A stretch of 64,000 bases of DNA from DASRDZ01 sp035569495 (GCA_035569495.1 DATMMX010000044.1:1-64000); one strand, 5' to 3'; shown: positions 1-10,337, numbered from the stretch's first letter. Made by a program: numbers and translations. The notes: generated by a model from the sequence alone, not told the origin.

Positions 1-1002
1 ATCATCCAGGAGGAGCTCTCCTGGGGTGACGCGGGCACCGCGGTGGCGATCATGGCCAGCGGCCTGGCCGGCGCCGGCATCCTGGCCATGGGCACCGAGG
101 AGCAGAAGGAGAAGTACATCGGCATGCTCTGTGATCCCAAGCAGCTGCACCTCGCGGCCATGGGACTCACCGAGCCCGGCTCCGGCTCCGACTCGCTCTC
201 GCTGGCCACCACCGCGCGCAAGGTGGACGGCGGCTACGTGCTCAACGGCACCAAGCAGTTCTGCACCAACGGCGGCATCGCCGACATCCAGGTGGTCTTC
301 GCCAACACCGACAAGACGCTCGGCCCGGCGGGCATCGCCGCCTTCGTCGTCGACAAGGGCAACCCCGGCATGCGCCAGGGTCGCAAGGAGCGCAAGCTCG
401 GCGTCCGCGCGTCGCACACCGCGCAGGTCATCCTCGAAGACTGCTTCGTCCCCGAGGAGGCGATGCTCGGCCGCGACGCCGACGGCACCATGAGCGGCCC
501 CGGCGCGGTCGGCGCCATGCTCATGCTCGAAGCCACGCGTCCCGCCATCGCGGCCGGCGCGCTGGGCATCGCGCGCGCCGCCTTCGAGTACGCGCGCGAC
601 TACTCGCTGGAGCGCGAGCAGTTCGGCAAGCCGATCGCCAAGCACGAGGCCATCGCCTTCAAGATCGCCGACATGGCCACCGAGGTCGACGCCGCGCGCC
701 TGCTCACCTGGCGCGCCGGCTGGATGGTCGAGAACGGCATGCCCTTCGCCCGCGCCGAGGGCTCGATGGCCAAGCTCTACGCCGGCGACGTCGCCATGAA
801 GGTGAGCATCGACGCGGTGCAGATCCTCGGCGGCTACGGCTACATCAAGGAGTACCCGGTGGAGCGCTTCATGCGCGACGCCAAGATCTACCAGATCTGG
901 GAAGGCACCGCCGAGATCCAGCGCCTGGTGATCTCCCGCTACATCCTCGGTGAGCGCACCGCCGCGCAGCGTCGCGAGACCATGGCCAAGAAGGCGAGCT
1001 GA
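1..1002 (+). CDS. Acyl-CoA dehydrogenase (5' end outside window)
   Basis: FAD-dependent acyl-CoA dehydrogenase, which makes the 2,3-double bond in acyl-CoA in the first step of beta-oxidation and similar degradations. The reading frame is open from base 1, so the N-terminal helical domain is missing; 333 residues are visible. They include the middle beta-domain segment (GLTEPGSGSD, then FCTNGG) and the C-terminal helical domain with a family-typical YQIWEGTAEIQ motif about 32 residues from the end. The Glu of WEGT is the usual catalytic base position in short/medium-chain members. The SDR and enoyl-CoA hydratase 2-3 kb downstream on the same strand fit a degradative acyl-CoA cluster. Substrate chain length cannot be read from this fragment. 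Confidence 0.95.
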   Translation: MIQEELSWGDAGTAVAIMASGLAGAGILAMGTEEQKEKYIGMLCDPKQLHLAAMGLTEPGSGSDSLSLATTARKVDGGYVLNGTKQFCTNGGIADIQVVFANTDKTLGPAGIAAFVVDKGNPGMRQGRKERKLGVRASHTAQVILEDCFVPEEAMLGRDADGTMSGPGAVGAMLMLEATRPAIAAGALGIARAAFEYARDYSLEREQFGKPIAKHEAIAFKIADMATEVDAARLLTWRAGWMVENGMPFARAEGSMAKLYAGDVAMKVSIDAVQILGGYGYIKEYPVERFMRDAKIYQIWEGTAEIQRLVISRYILGERTAAQRRETMAKKAS

Positions 1003-1094
1003 GCCCTCGACGCGCGCCCGGCGGGCCCGGCGTCCCGTCGCGATTCGTTCACGAGGCGTGCACGGAGGCCCGCGGGCGCGTACACCGTGGGCCC

Positions 1095-2135
1095 ATGCGC
1101 AGCACCGCGTCCCGCATCGGCGCGCTCGCGGCCGCCCTCAGCGCGGCCGTCGCCCTCGCGGCCGGCGGCACCGGGGCCACCGCGGCCGGCCCCGGTGGCA
1201 TCTCCCTGTCGCCCGCCCATGCCGACCCCGCCAACCCGGCGACCCGCGCCTACTTCATCCGCAGCGTCCAGCCGGGCCACGGCTTCAGCGACGCGGTGGT
1301 GGTCACCAACCAGGGCGACTCGTCCGCCGACCTCATCGTCAGCGCGGTCGACGGCCTCACCGGCGCCACCTCCGGCGCCGTGTACGCCAACCGGCAGGAC
1401 CCGGTGTCGAGGGCGGGCGCCTGGATCAAGCCGCAGAGCGGCACTGTGACGGTCGGCGCGCACGCCACCATCCAGGTGCCCTTCACGGTCAGCGTCCCGG
1501 CGGGCACCACGCCCGGCGACCACCTCGGCGGCATCGCCGTCGAGGGCGCCCACCCCACCACCTCCGGGCAGGGCGTGGCGGTGACCACGGTGCTGCGCTC
1601 CGTGGTCGGCGTGCTCGTCCAGGTCCCCGGTCCCGCCGCCGCGCACTTCCACGTCGACGCCGCCGTGGTGCAGCCGCTGCCCGGAACCCGGCTCGCCTCG
1701 CTGGTGGTCACCCTCGGCGACGACGGGCAGCTGCTCGGCAAGCCCACCCTGGCGGTGACCCTGAGCGGCCCGGGCGGCTACCACAACACGGTGACCCGCA
1801 AGCTCGACACCGTCCTGCCCGGCGACACCATCGCCTTCCCCTTCCCGTGGCCCGACGCGCTCGCCCCGGGGAGCTACGAGGTCGGCGTCGCGCTCAGCGC
1901 CGACGGCGCCCCGCCGGTGCAGTTCCACACCACCGCCGCCAACGGCGCCCCGCTCGCCGGCGGCGCCACCCCGACCCCGGCGCCGCCGGCCGCCCCCGTC
2001 CAGCCCGCCGCGCCCACCGCCGTGGTCACCGCCGGGGGAGCGGGCGGCCTGCCCATGTGGGTGATCCCGCTCACGGCGGTGGCCGCGCTCTCCCTCGGCC
2101 TGTCGACACGATGGCTCGGCCGCCGCTCGCGCTGA
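1095..2135 (+). CDS. Secreted DUF916 (WxL-interacting type) protein with C-terminal membrane anchor
   Basis: 346-residue exported protein. It has an N-terminal signal peptide (about 1-30, Ala-rich), then a beta-rich region (about 35-150) resembling DUF916: an early SP...R.Y...V.PG.....V.V.N motif, and later a VPF.V.VP.GT.PGDHLGGI motif as in the WxL-interacting proteins of Firmicutes. A proline/alanine linker (about 285-315) leads to one transmembrane helix (about 320-337) and a short Arg-rich tail, so it should be displayed on the outer face of the membrane. The next gene starts inside its 3' end (25-bp overlap) and encodes a WxL-like protein, which supports the assignment. In Firmicutes, DUF916 proteins bind peptidoglycan and partner WxL proteins; the same role here is inference. 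Confidence 0.72.
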   Translation: MRSTASRIGALAAALSAAVALAAGGTGATAAGPGGISLSPAHADPANPATRAYFIRSVQPGHGFSDAVVVTNQGDSSADLIVSAVDGLTGATSGAVYANRQDPVSRAGAWIKPQSGTVTVGAHATIQVPFTVSVPAGTTPGDHLGGIAVEGAHPTTSGQGVAVTTVLRSVVGVLVQVPGPAAAHFHVDAAVVQPLPGTRLASLVVTLGDDGQLLGKPTLAVTLSGPGGYHNTVTRKLDTVLPGDTIAFPFPWPDALAPGSYEVGVALSADGAPPVQFHTTAANGAPLAGGATPTPAPPAAPVQPAAPTAVVTAGGAGGLPMWVIPLTAVAALSLGLSTRWLGRRSR

Positions 2136-2629
2136 CCGGCGCCGCGGTGCTGGGCCTGCTCCTGCTGCCCCACGGCGCCGCCGCCTCGCTCAGCCTCACC
2201 GCGCCGAGCACGGTGAGCTTCGGGCCGGTCACCCTCAGCGGCGGCGACACCAGCACCACCGCCCAGCCCGCCCTGGCCGTCGCCGACAGCGACGCGGTCA
2301 GCACCGGCTGGAACCTCACCCTGAGCACCACCGCCTTCAGCGGCCCCGGCGGCGCGGGCATCCCCGACCCGGCGCTGTCGATCCCCTCGGCGCCGGCCGT
2401 GACCTGCACCGGCCCGGGCGGCGTCTGCGCGTCCAACCCGGTCAACACCGTGCTCTACCCGGTGGCGTTCGGCCAGGGCGGGGCGGCGGTGAAGTGGTTC
2501 GACGCGGCGGCGGCCAGCGGGCTGGGCAGCTTCAACGTGGTGCCGACCCTGCAGCTCGCCCTCCCGGCGAGCGTGCGCGCGGGCGCCTACTCGGCAACGC
2601 TGACGTGGTCGATCACGGCGGGCCCGTGA
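2111..2629 (+). CDS. Secreted WxL-like domain protein 1
   Basis: 172-residue protein with a signal peptide (about 1-24, ending in AAA) and an all-beta domain. The tripeptide WNL lies near residue 75, and the protein ends with a GAYSATLTWSITAGP motif, close to the YTATLTWTLxDAP ending of WxL cell-wall-binding domains. ATG at 2111 lies 25 bp before the stop of the DUF916 gene in another frame, indicating translational coupling. It is a paralogue of the next gene: both share WNLT, an internal Cys pair, a VKWFDA/TKMFDA segment and the same C-terminus. Cell-wall attachment is inferred from the family; the exact WxL consensus is only partly kept (second motif WSI). Confidence 0.65.
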   Translation: MARPPLALTGAAVLGLLLLPHGAAASLSLTAPSTVSFGPVTLSGGDTSTTAQPALAVADSDAVSTGWNLTLSTTAFSGPGGAGIPDPALSIPSAPAVTCTGPGGVCASNPVNTVLYPVAFGQGGAAVKWFDAAAASGLGSFNVVPTLQLALPASVRAGAYSATLTWSITAGP

Positions 2630-2706
2630 CATCGCCTTCACCTTCCTTCATCTGGGTGTGGCACGAACGCGCCCACCGGTGGGTGTCCGGGTGACACATT
2701 GCCTGC

Positions 2707-3264
2707 ATGACGACGCATCGCATTAGCTCCCTCGCCGCGGCCGCAATCGCCGCCGCTGCGCTGCTGCTCACCTCGGTGGCCGCGGCCGCGTCGACGGCCA
2801 GCGCCACCATCACCGCGGGGTCGCTCGGCTTCGTCTCGACGCCGGGCAACGTGACCTTCAGCGCCACCCTCACCGGCCAGGACCAGACGGTCACCACCAC
2901 CCTGCCGCTGGACGTCAGCGACGCCACCGGCTCGGGCGCCGGCTGGAACCTCACGGCCACCTCGACCACCTTCACCAGCGGCGCCCACAGCCTCGCCGCC
3001 GCCGCGGTCAACGCCACGCCCACCGACGTGTGCGACGCCAACGCGACGCACTGCGCGACGGCCACCAACACCATCACCTACCCGTACACCATGCCCGCGG
3101 GCGCCACCGCGCCGACGGCCACCAAGATGTTCGACGCCGGCCTCAACACCGGCATGGGCGACCAGACGGTGACGCCGACCTTCTCCCTGGTGCTCAACTC
3201 GGGCACCACCTACTCGGGCACCTACGCGTCGGTCTGGACCATCTCGCTGGTCAGCGGCCCGTAG
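2707..3264 (+). CDS. Secreted WxL-like domain protein 2
   Basis: 185-residue paralogue of the preceding protein. It has a signal peptide (about 1-27), then Thr/Ser/Ala-rich beta strands, WNLTATSTTF in the middle, two close Cys residues (CDANATHC) and the ending TYASVWTISLVSGP, which matches the second WxL motif position. It starts 77 bp after its paralogue, so it is probably part of the same transcript. Together with the DUF916 protein it forms a three-gene set that mirrors WxL loci of low-GC Gram-positives. Function in this organism is not known; a cell-surface structural or adhesive role is a guess. Confidence 0.65.
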   Translation: MTTHRISSLAAAAIAAAALLLTSVAAAASTASATITAGSLGFVSTPGNVTFSATLTGQDQTVTTTLPLDVSDATGSGAGWNLTATSTTFTSGAHSLAAAAVNATPTDVCDANATHCATATNTITYPYTMPAGATAPTATKMFDAGLNTGMGDQTVTPTFSLVLNSGTTYSGTYASVWTISLVSGP

Positions 3265-3285
3265 CTCGCAGCACCTGCTCGTCCC

Positions 3286-3310
3286 GGGTCGCGATAATGC
3301 CCAGCGACCC
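3286..3310. promoter_or_regulatory. 7-bp inverted repeat upstream of SDR gene
   Basis: Perfect GGGTCGC / GCGACCC arms separated by 11 nt (GATAATGCCCA) lie 24 bp before the SDR start. The AT-rich spacer could hold a -10 box, which would make this an operator; it could equally be a weak terminator hairpin after the WxL genes. No T-run follows. Confidence 0.3.
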
Positions 3311-3334
3311 AGATCGACGAAGTTGGAGCGCTGC

Positions 3335-4168
3335 ATGTTCGACCTGACCGGCAAGGTCGCCGTGGTCACCGGCGGTTCGCGCGGCCTCGGCCGGGCCGAC
3401 TGCCTCGCCCTGGCCCGCGCCGGCGCCGACGTGGTGGTGACCGACATCCTCGTCGAGTCCGACCCCGAGCTGCAGCAGAAGGCGCAGGAGTCGGGCTCGG
3501 CGCTGGCCCAGTTCTTCAGCTCGCAGAACGTCGTCTACTCCGAGGCGACCAGCGAGGAGATCCGCGGCATGGGGCGGCGCTCGGCGGCGATCCGCATGGA
3601 CGTCACCGACCGCGAGCAGATCCACGAGGTCTTCCGCCAGGTCGTCAGCGAGTTCGGCTCCATCGACATCCTGGTCAACAACGCGGCCACCCTCGACCAC
3701 GTCGCCCAGGTGGACGCGCAGAACGACGACCTGTGGGACCGCGACGTGCGCGTGAACCTCAGCGGCGCCTTCAACTGCACCAAGGCGGCGTTCCCCTACA
3801 TGCGCGAGCGCGGCTGGGGACGCATCGTGTTCATGGCATCGGTGGCAGGAACTCTGGGCGGCTTCGGCCAGGCGTCGTACGCGGCCACCAAGGCGGCGGT
3901 GATCGGGCTGGGCAAGTCGGTGGCGCTGGAGGGCGCGCGCTACGGCATCACCGCCAACATCGTGGCCCCGGGCATCATCGCCACCGAGGCGTTCAAGATG
4001 GGCAACCCCAAGATGAACGACCGCATGGTGCTGCGCACCGCGATGCGCGCACCCGGCGATCCCGACGACGTCGCCAACGCGATCGTCTACCTCTGCTCGC
4101 CGGAGGCCAAGTACGTCACCGGACAGGTGCTCCACGTGGCCGGCGGCATCGACCTGTTCACCTTCTAG
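3335..4168 (+). CDS. Short-chain dehydrogenase/reductase (SDR)
   Basis: 277-residue NAD(P)-dependent oxidoreductase of the classical SDR family. The Rossmann motif TGGSRGLG is at about 13-20, a VNNAA motif follows, and the catalytic Ser, Tyr and Lys sit in MASVAG...SYAATKAA. The C-terminal GQVLHVAGG segment is typical of FabG/3-hydroxyacyl-CoA dehydrogenase-like members. ATG 3335 is chosen over TTG 3323 because GGAG (3325-3328) lies 6 nt upstream of it and family members begin MFDLTGKVA. An enoyl-CoA hydratase follows after 8 nt, so the pair is an operon, probably processing beta-oxidation intermediates. An insertion of about 25 residues after the first beta-alpha unit is longer than in FabG. 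The substrate is not determinable. Confidence 0.92.
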   Translation: MFDLTGKVAVVTGGSRGLGRADCLALARAGADVVVTDILVESDPELQQKAQESGSALAQFFSSQNVVYSEATSEEIRGMGRRSAAIRMDVTDREQIHEVFRQVVSEFGSIDILVNNAATLDHVAQVDAQNDDLWDRDVRVNLSGAFNCTKAAFPYMRERGWGRIVFMASVAGTLGGFGQASYAATKAAVIGLGKSVALEGARYGITANIVAPGIIATEAFKMGNPKMNDRMVLRTAMRAPGDPDDVANAIVYLCSPEAKYVTGQVLHVAGGIDLFTF

Positions 4169-4176
4169 AGGACACC

Positions 4177-4968
4177 ATGGCCGACGTGCAGCAGCAACAG
4201 CTTGTCGAGGTGCGGCGCGAGGGCGGGATCGCCACCGTGCTGATGAACCGGCCCCCCGTCAACGCCATCGCGCCCGACCTGCTCACCGCTTTCGACGCCG
4301 CCATGGCCGAGCTGGGCGCGGACGAGTCGGTGCGCGTGGTGGTGGTGACCAGCGCCTTCCCGCGCTACTTCATGGCCGGCGCCGACATCAAGATGATGGC
4401 GTCCTCCACGCCGCGGGGCGGTGAGGACGCCTTGCGCAACAGCCCCTTCGCCATCGTCGAGCGCACCCCCAAGCCGGTGATCGCGGCGATCAACGGGCAC
4501 GCCCTCGGCGGCGGCTGCGAGCTGGCCCTGTGCTGCGACTACCGCCTGATGATCGACGACGGCCGCAGCACCATCGGCCTCACCGAGACCTCGCTGGGCA
4601 TCATTCCCGGCGCGGGCGGGACGCAGCGGCTGCCGCGGCTGGTCGGTCGTGCGCGCGGGTTGCAGATGATCCTCGAAGGGCGCCGGCTCACCGCGCCCGA
4701 GGCGCTGCAGATCGGGCTGGTCGACGCGGCGCTGTCGCCGGACGACTTCGACACCGCGGTGCAGGCCAAGGCGGCGGCGCTCGCGGGGATGGCGACCGCG
4801 GCGCTGGCGCGGGCCAAACGGGCCGTCCTCGAAGGGCTGGAGATGCCGCTGGGCGACGGGCTGCGGCTGGAGCGCGAGCTGTTCTTCGACGTGGTCAAGA
4901 CTGCGGACGCCGCCGAGGGGCTGGCCGCGTTCGTCGCCAAGCGTCCCGCCAACTTCACCGGCAGGTAA
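4177..4968 (+). CDS. Enoyl-CoA hydratase/isomerase family protein
   Basis: 263-residue crotonase-fold enzyme. It hydrates trans-2-enoyl-CoA (or carries out a related isomerisation) in fatty-acid or side-chain degradation. The oxyanion-hole segments AGADIKMM and HALGGGCELAL are present. The first catalytic Glu of hydratases corresponds to that in GGGCEL, and the second to the ETSLGIIPGAGGTQRL segment, so both are kept. Length is normal for the family. It is coupled to the upstream SDR gene (8-nt gap). With the acyl-CoA dehydrogenase at the left edge, three of the beta-oxidation-type activities are on this strand. Confidence 0.94.
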   Translation: MADVQQQQLVEVRREGGIATVLMNRPPVNAIAPDLLTAFDAAMAELGADESVRVVVVTSAFPRYFMAGADIKMMASSTPRGGEDALRNSPFAIVERTPKPVIAAINGHALGGGCELALCCDYRLMIDDGRSTIGLTETSLGIIPGAGGTQRLPRLVGRARGLQMILEGRRLTAPEALQIGLVDAALSPDDFDTAVQAKAAALAGMATAALARAKRAVLEGLEMPLGDGLRLERELFFDVVKTADAAEGLAAFVAKRPANFTGR

Positions 4969-4982
4969 GGGCCGCGGCTGCC

Positions 4983-6227
4983 GTGCCCTGGCGGCCCGAC
5001 CATCTTCTCTGTGGCGTCACCTACATGCCCGCGGAGGTGGGGCCGTGGCTGTGGCACGAGTTCGACGCCGAGCGCACCCGCCGCGACCTGCGCCGGATTC
5101 GCGGCGCGGGTCTGGGCGTGCTGCGCGTGCCGCTGGCGTGGGACGCCTTCGTGCCCACGCCGCGCCAGGTCGACCGCCACCGGCTGCGCGACCTGGAGAC
5201 GCTGCTCGGCATCGCGGTGGAGAACGAGCTCCAGGTGGTGCCGGTGCTCTTCGCGCAGTCGTTCGGCGACTGCGTGCTGCTGCCGCGCTACGCCGTGGCG
5301 CGCGGCCAGCGGCGCCGCGGAGTTCGTGTCATCAGTGACGGAATCATCGAGCCCGGCGCACCGCGTGACGTGTGGAACGACCCGCTGATGCTGGAGGTCC
5401 AGGTGATGTGGCTGGAGCAGACGCTGCGCGCCTTCGCCAACCACCCCGCGCTGCTCGCCTGGGACCTCGGCCACGATCCCGCGAGCACCTGCCGGCCGAT
5501 CCGCATCGCCCACGTCGAGGCGTGGGCGCGCACGATGGGGGAGATGGTGCGGGCGACCCAGGACCCGTGCTGGATGACGCTCGGCGCCGACGACGTGCTC
5601 ACCGCGCGCGGCATGCGGCTGTCGGTGGTGGCCCCGCACGTCGACGCGCTGGGCATGGTGGTGATGCCCCAGCGGCTGCGTCTCGACGGGGCGCCGCTGG
5701 ATCCGCGCGGCGTGGAGTTCGTGGTGCGGCTGGCGCAGCGGCTGGCCGCGCCGGGGGCTTCGGCGTCACCCCCGCCGCTCGTCGCGGTGACGGGTGTGGC
5801 GGCCGAGCCGGTCGCGGAGTGGGAGGAGGCGGCGGCGATGGCCGACCAGGTGGTCGAGGCGATCGCTCCGGTTGATCCGCGCGACGCGGTCCGGCACAGC
5901 GGCGACCTCCTGGAGCGGCTGCCCGAGGCCGGAGCGGTCACGGTGCTCAGCGCGCTGTGGAGCGACCTCGGCCCGCGGCCCATGGTGGCGCCGCCGTACG
6001 ACCGCCGCCCCTGGTTGGGCCGGTGCGGGCTCGCCGCCGCGGACGGCGCGCTGAAGCCGCACGGACAGATGTGGTCCGACTGGGCGCGTCGCGACGTGGA
6101 CGCGGGAGCGCCCGCACCGTGGCCGTCGGGCGCGCTCGACGAGGCGCAGTGGTACGAGAACCTACCGGACGCGTCGAACGACCTGTTTGCACGCTTCCGT
6201 GCAGATTTCGACGTTGTGGGGGAATAG
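4983..6227 (+). CDS. Glycoside-hydrolase (clan A, GH5-like) fold protein, probably catalytically degenerate
   Basis: 414-residue cytoplasmic protein (no signal peptide) with a TIM-barrel cellulase-like layout. It opens HLLCGVTYMPAE, where GH enzymes have GVNY.P, then has a VLRVPLAWDAF strand and a LLAWDLGHDP strand. In active clan-A enzymes the latter reads W-(E/D)-(L/I)-x-NEP with the acid/base Glu; here NE is replaced by HD. The expected nucleophile strand (PPLVAVTGVAAEP) has Thr-Gly instead of Glu-(F/Y/T)-G. GTG 4983 is the first in-frame start giving the GVTY strand; ATG 5025 would cut it. It starts 14 nt after the hydratase stop, so it may be co-transcribed. Function unknown; a sugar-binding or regulatory role is possible. 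Confidence 0.7.
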   Translation: MPWRPDHLLCGVTYMPAEVGPWLWHEFDAERTRRDLRRIRGAGLGVLRVPLAWDAFVPTPRQVDRHRLRDLETLLGIAVENELQVVPVLFAQSFGDCVLLPRYAVARGQRRRGVRVISDGIIEPGAPRDVWNDPLMLEVQVMWLEQTLRAFANHPALLAWDLGHDPASTCRPIRIAHVEAWARTMGEMVRATQDPCWMTLGADDVLTARGMRLSVVAPHVDALGMVVMPQRLRLDGAPLDPRGVEFVVRLAQRLAAPGASASPPPLVAVTGVAAEPVAEWEEAAAMADQVVEAIAPVDPRDAVRHSGDLLERLPEAGAVTVLSALWSDLGPRPMVAPPYDRRPWLGRCGLAAADGALKPHGQMWSDWARRDVDAGAPAPWPSGALDEAQWYENLPDASNDLFARFRADFDVVGE

Positions 6228-6277
6228 CTGTTCGGGGTCGAGTTGGAGCGTAAGCGGGCACCGCACGCGTGCACCCT

Positions 6278-6286
6278 TGCTATCCT
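6278..6286 (+). promoter_or_regulatory. Possible extended -10 promoter of csp gene
   Basis: TGC followed by TATCCT resembles an extended -10 box and lies 41 nt before the cold-shock GTG start. No convincing -35 is visible. Confidence 0.35.
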
Positions 6287-6327
6287 CGAACCACGTCCGA
6301 CATTCGCTACCTCAGCGGAGGAAACCC

Positions 6328-6531
6328 GTGCCCGCAGGCAGAATCAAGAAGATCATTCCCGACCGGGGCTTCGGCTTCGTTCGCGCCGACGACGGCAACG
6401 AGGTGTTCTTTCACCGCACCGAGCTGACCCTCGCCGAGTTCGACAACCTGGAAGAGGGCCAGGCCGTCGAGTTCGACATCGTCGACAGCCCGAAAGGGCC
6501 GCGAGCTCGCAATCTGCGTCAAGCAAGCTGA
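6328..6531 (+). CDS. Cold-shock domain protein
   Basis: 67-residue single CSD protein that should bind single-stranded RNA/DNA as a chaperone. Both nucleic-acid-binding motifs are recognisable: RNP1 as DRGFGFVR and RNP2 as EVFFHRTEL (usually VFVH). It begins GRIKKIIPDRGFGF rather than the GTVKWF of CspA, so it is a divergent branch. The start is GTG, set by a strong GGAGG (about 6317-6321) 6-7 nt upstream. A GC-rich hairpin lies 43 nt downstream. It appears monocistronic. Confidence 0.88.
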   Translation: MPAGRIKKIIPDRGFGFVRADDGNEVFFHRTELTLAEFDNLEEGQAVEFDIVDSPKGPRARNLRQAS

Positions 6532-6573
6532 CGCATCTCGCTCGCCGCGGCTCTTCCGCACGCTGACGCGCGC

Positions 6574-6594
6574 CGTGGGGGGAGCACCCCCACG
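6574..6594. terminator. Hairpin between convergent csp and cinA-like genes
   Basis: An 8-bp stem, CGTGGGGG/CCCCCACG, with a 5-nt loop lies between two genes that converge. There is no T-run on either side, so intrinsic termination is uncertain, but position and stem strength suit a shared terminator. Confidence 0.5.
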
Positions 6595-6665
6595 CCATCA
6601 TTCGCCGCTGGAGTGCGGCCGAACGACAGCGTTCCCCCCGGCGCCCGGAACCTGCGCCAGGCGAG

Positions 6666-7463
6666 TTAGTCGCCCTCGGCGGGGAGCGGCCGCATCTCCA
6701 GGAGTCGGGCCACCGCCGCGTCCACGCGCGCCGCGTCGGCGCCGCTGACGCGCAGGATCAAGCGCCGCGTCTCCGTCTGCGGGTACGACCCGACCGACAC
6801 GTCGGGGAACTCCCGCTCCAGGATCTGCATCGGCTCGAAGAACTGCGCCTCGATGGCGTAGCCGTACTCGATCTGCCGCACCACCGGCGCGCTTCCTCCG
6901 GCGAACCACCGCGGCAGGATCTCCTCGCTGACGATCGCCTGCATCTCCCGCGGGATCCCCGGCGTCACGAACAGCCAGCGGTCGACGCCGTCCTCCGGCT
7001 GCCCCACCGGGTAGGCCAGCCCGGACGCCATGCCGCGCCGGTTGCTCAGCACCACCGCCCCTTCGGGCACGGCGGCCATGCGCGCGTTGGCCTCGCTGAT
7101 CTCCGTGGTCTCCACCCACCCCGCCGCGTGCATGCGCTCGACGATGCCCTGGATGTGGGCACGCGCCTCGGGGCTCTCGGCGATCGGCCGCCCCAGCGCC
7201 CGGGCCACGGCGGCCAGGGTGCGGTCGTCGGTGGTCGGTCCCACGCCGCCGCAGACGAAGACGCGCGGGGCGTCGGCGACGGCGCGGTGGATGGCGGCGA
7301 CGATGTCCTCGTCGCGGTCGGCGACCACCTCGATGCGCCGCACCGGCCAGCCCGCCTCCCGCACCTGCTGGGCCAGCCAGTGGGAGTTGGTGTCGAGGGT
7401 GAAGCCGCCGAGCAGCTCGTCGCCGACGGCGACGATGACGGTCGAATCCGGCCCGGGGTTCAT
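6666..7463 (-). CDS. CinA-type molybdopterin-binding-domain protein
   Basis: 265-residue protein with the MoaB/Mog-like fold of the CinA N-terminus. Visible motifs are VAVGDELLGGFTLDTNSHWLA (usually G.E.L.G...D.N..), VFVCGGVGPTTDD and FVTPGIPREM. It is much shorter than full CinA (about 410 residues) and lacks the C-terminal nicotinamide-nucleotide amidase domain, so it is the stand-alone type found next to, or instead of, CinA. Likely activities of this family are ADP-ribose-type pyrophosphatase or pterin binding; neither is certain here. TACCCT 8 nt before the ATG suggests a nearly leaderless mRNA. It is divergent from hppA. Confidence 0.82.
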   Translation of the reverse strand: MNPGPDSTVIVAVGDELLGGFTLDTNSHWLAQQVREAGWPVRRIEVVADRDEDIVAAIHRAVADAPRVFVCGGVGPTTDDRTLAAVARALGRPIAESPEARAHIQGIVERMHAAGWVETTEISEANARMAAVPEGAVVLSNRRGMASGLAYPVGQPEDGVDRWLFVTPGIPREMQAIVSEEILPRWFAGGSAPVVRQIEYGYAIEAQFFEPMQILEREFPDVSVGSYPQTETRRLILRVSGADAARVDAAVARLLEMRPLPAEGD

Positions 7464-7471
7464 CAGCGCGG

Positions 7472-7477
7472 AGGGTA
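7472..7477 (-). promoter_or_regulatory. -10 box (TACCCT) of the CinA-type gene
   Basis: TACCCT on the minus strand ends 8 nt before the ATG at 7463, predicting a transcript with almost no 5' leader. No clear -35. Confidence 0.45.
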
Positions 7478-7524
7478 CGCCGCGAGGGCATCCGGGGGTC
7501 GGGCGCGTCGAGGGTCCGCCCGGC

Positions 7525-7530
7525 TACAAT
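7525..7530 (+). promoter_or_regulatory. -10 box (TACAAT) of hppA
   Basis: A near-consensus TACAAT in an otherwise GC-rich divergent region; the start codon of hppA lies 76 nt further on, leaving a leader of about 70 nt. The -35 region is not convincing. Confidence 0.45.
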
Positions 7531-7606
7531 GCCGCGCGACCCGTGACCCAGCCATGTCCGCGCGCCTTGGGGAGGTTGCGCCGGGAGTGGCTGCCGTGAG
7601 GAATCT

Positions 7607-9655
<2,049 letters not shown>

Positions 9656-9665
9656 GCGCGGACAG

Positions 9666-10319
9666 ATGATCGGCGGTGCCGCCAAGCTCGCCACCTTCCC
9701 ACTGCGGCGGCGGCTGATCGGCGCGGGCATCATGCTGGTCGGCGTCTTCTTCGTCGGCCTCGGCTTCTTCGTCAACCTGACCAACGACCCGGTGCACGGC
9801 AGCATCCCGCTGCTCCTCCCCGGCCAGGGCGACGCGCTGCGCATCCCGCTCGGCTCGCACACCGCTGCGGGCATCCTGCAGCACGCCTTCGACCACCCGC
9901 TGTTCACCAGCAACACGGTGCGTGAGCTGGGCGACGCCGCGACGCGCGCCGGCGTGGTGGCGATGGCGGCGGGGGCGGCGGTCGCCCTGCTGAGCATCTT
10001 CGTCCCGCCGCTGCGCGGCTTCGCCGGGCTGGGCGCGGGGCTCGGACTCGCGGGCGACGCGGCGATCAGCGGCGTGCTCTTCGGCGAGAACACCCGCATC
10101 ACCGCCGACTTCGCCAACCCGCAGATCCACGTCGACCTCGGCGTCGCCCTGTGGGTGTTCGCGGCGGGCTTCGCCATGATCCTGGTTGGTGGCGCCCTCG
10201 CCGCGTGGCGCCCGCTGGCGGGGCTGTTCACCGGCATCTCGCTGGCCATCACCGGCGCGGGCCTGGGCGCCGCGCTGGCCGTTGTCCTCGGCGGCAACCA
10301 CCTGCTCGGCGGTCACTGA
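9666..10319 (+). CDS. Hypothetical multi-pass membrane protein
   Basis: 217 residues with about five hydrophobic segments (roughly 18-40, 100-120, 120-142, 158-182, 186-214), rich in Gly and Ala, and a periplasmic or external loop at about 42-95 between the first two. No recognised family motif. It starts 10 nt after the pyrophosphatase stop on the same strand, so co-transcription is likely. The start codon has only a weak purine stretch upstream. A role linked to the pyrophosphatase cannot be claimed beyond position. Confidence 0.7.
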   Translation: MIGGAAKLATFPLRRRLIGAGIMLVGVFFVGLGFFVNLTNDPVHGSIPLLLPGQGDALRIPLGSHTAAGILQHAFDHPLFTSNTVRELGDAATRAGVVAMAAGAAVALLSIFVPPLRGFAGLGAGLGLAGDAAISGVLFGENTRITADFANPQIHVDLGVALWVFAAGFAMILVGGALAAWRPLAGLFTGISLAITGAGLGAALAVVLGGNHLLGGH

Positions 10320-10337
10320 CGTGCATCATTGGCGCCC

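Noticed and set aside
939..1928. A 329-codon minus-strand frame over the DUF916 gene
   Set aside because: Low-complexity Gly/Arg/Ala/Val product, no signal peptide, and it overlaps a gene with a signal peptide, domain and anchor.
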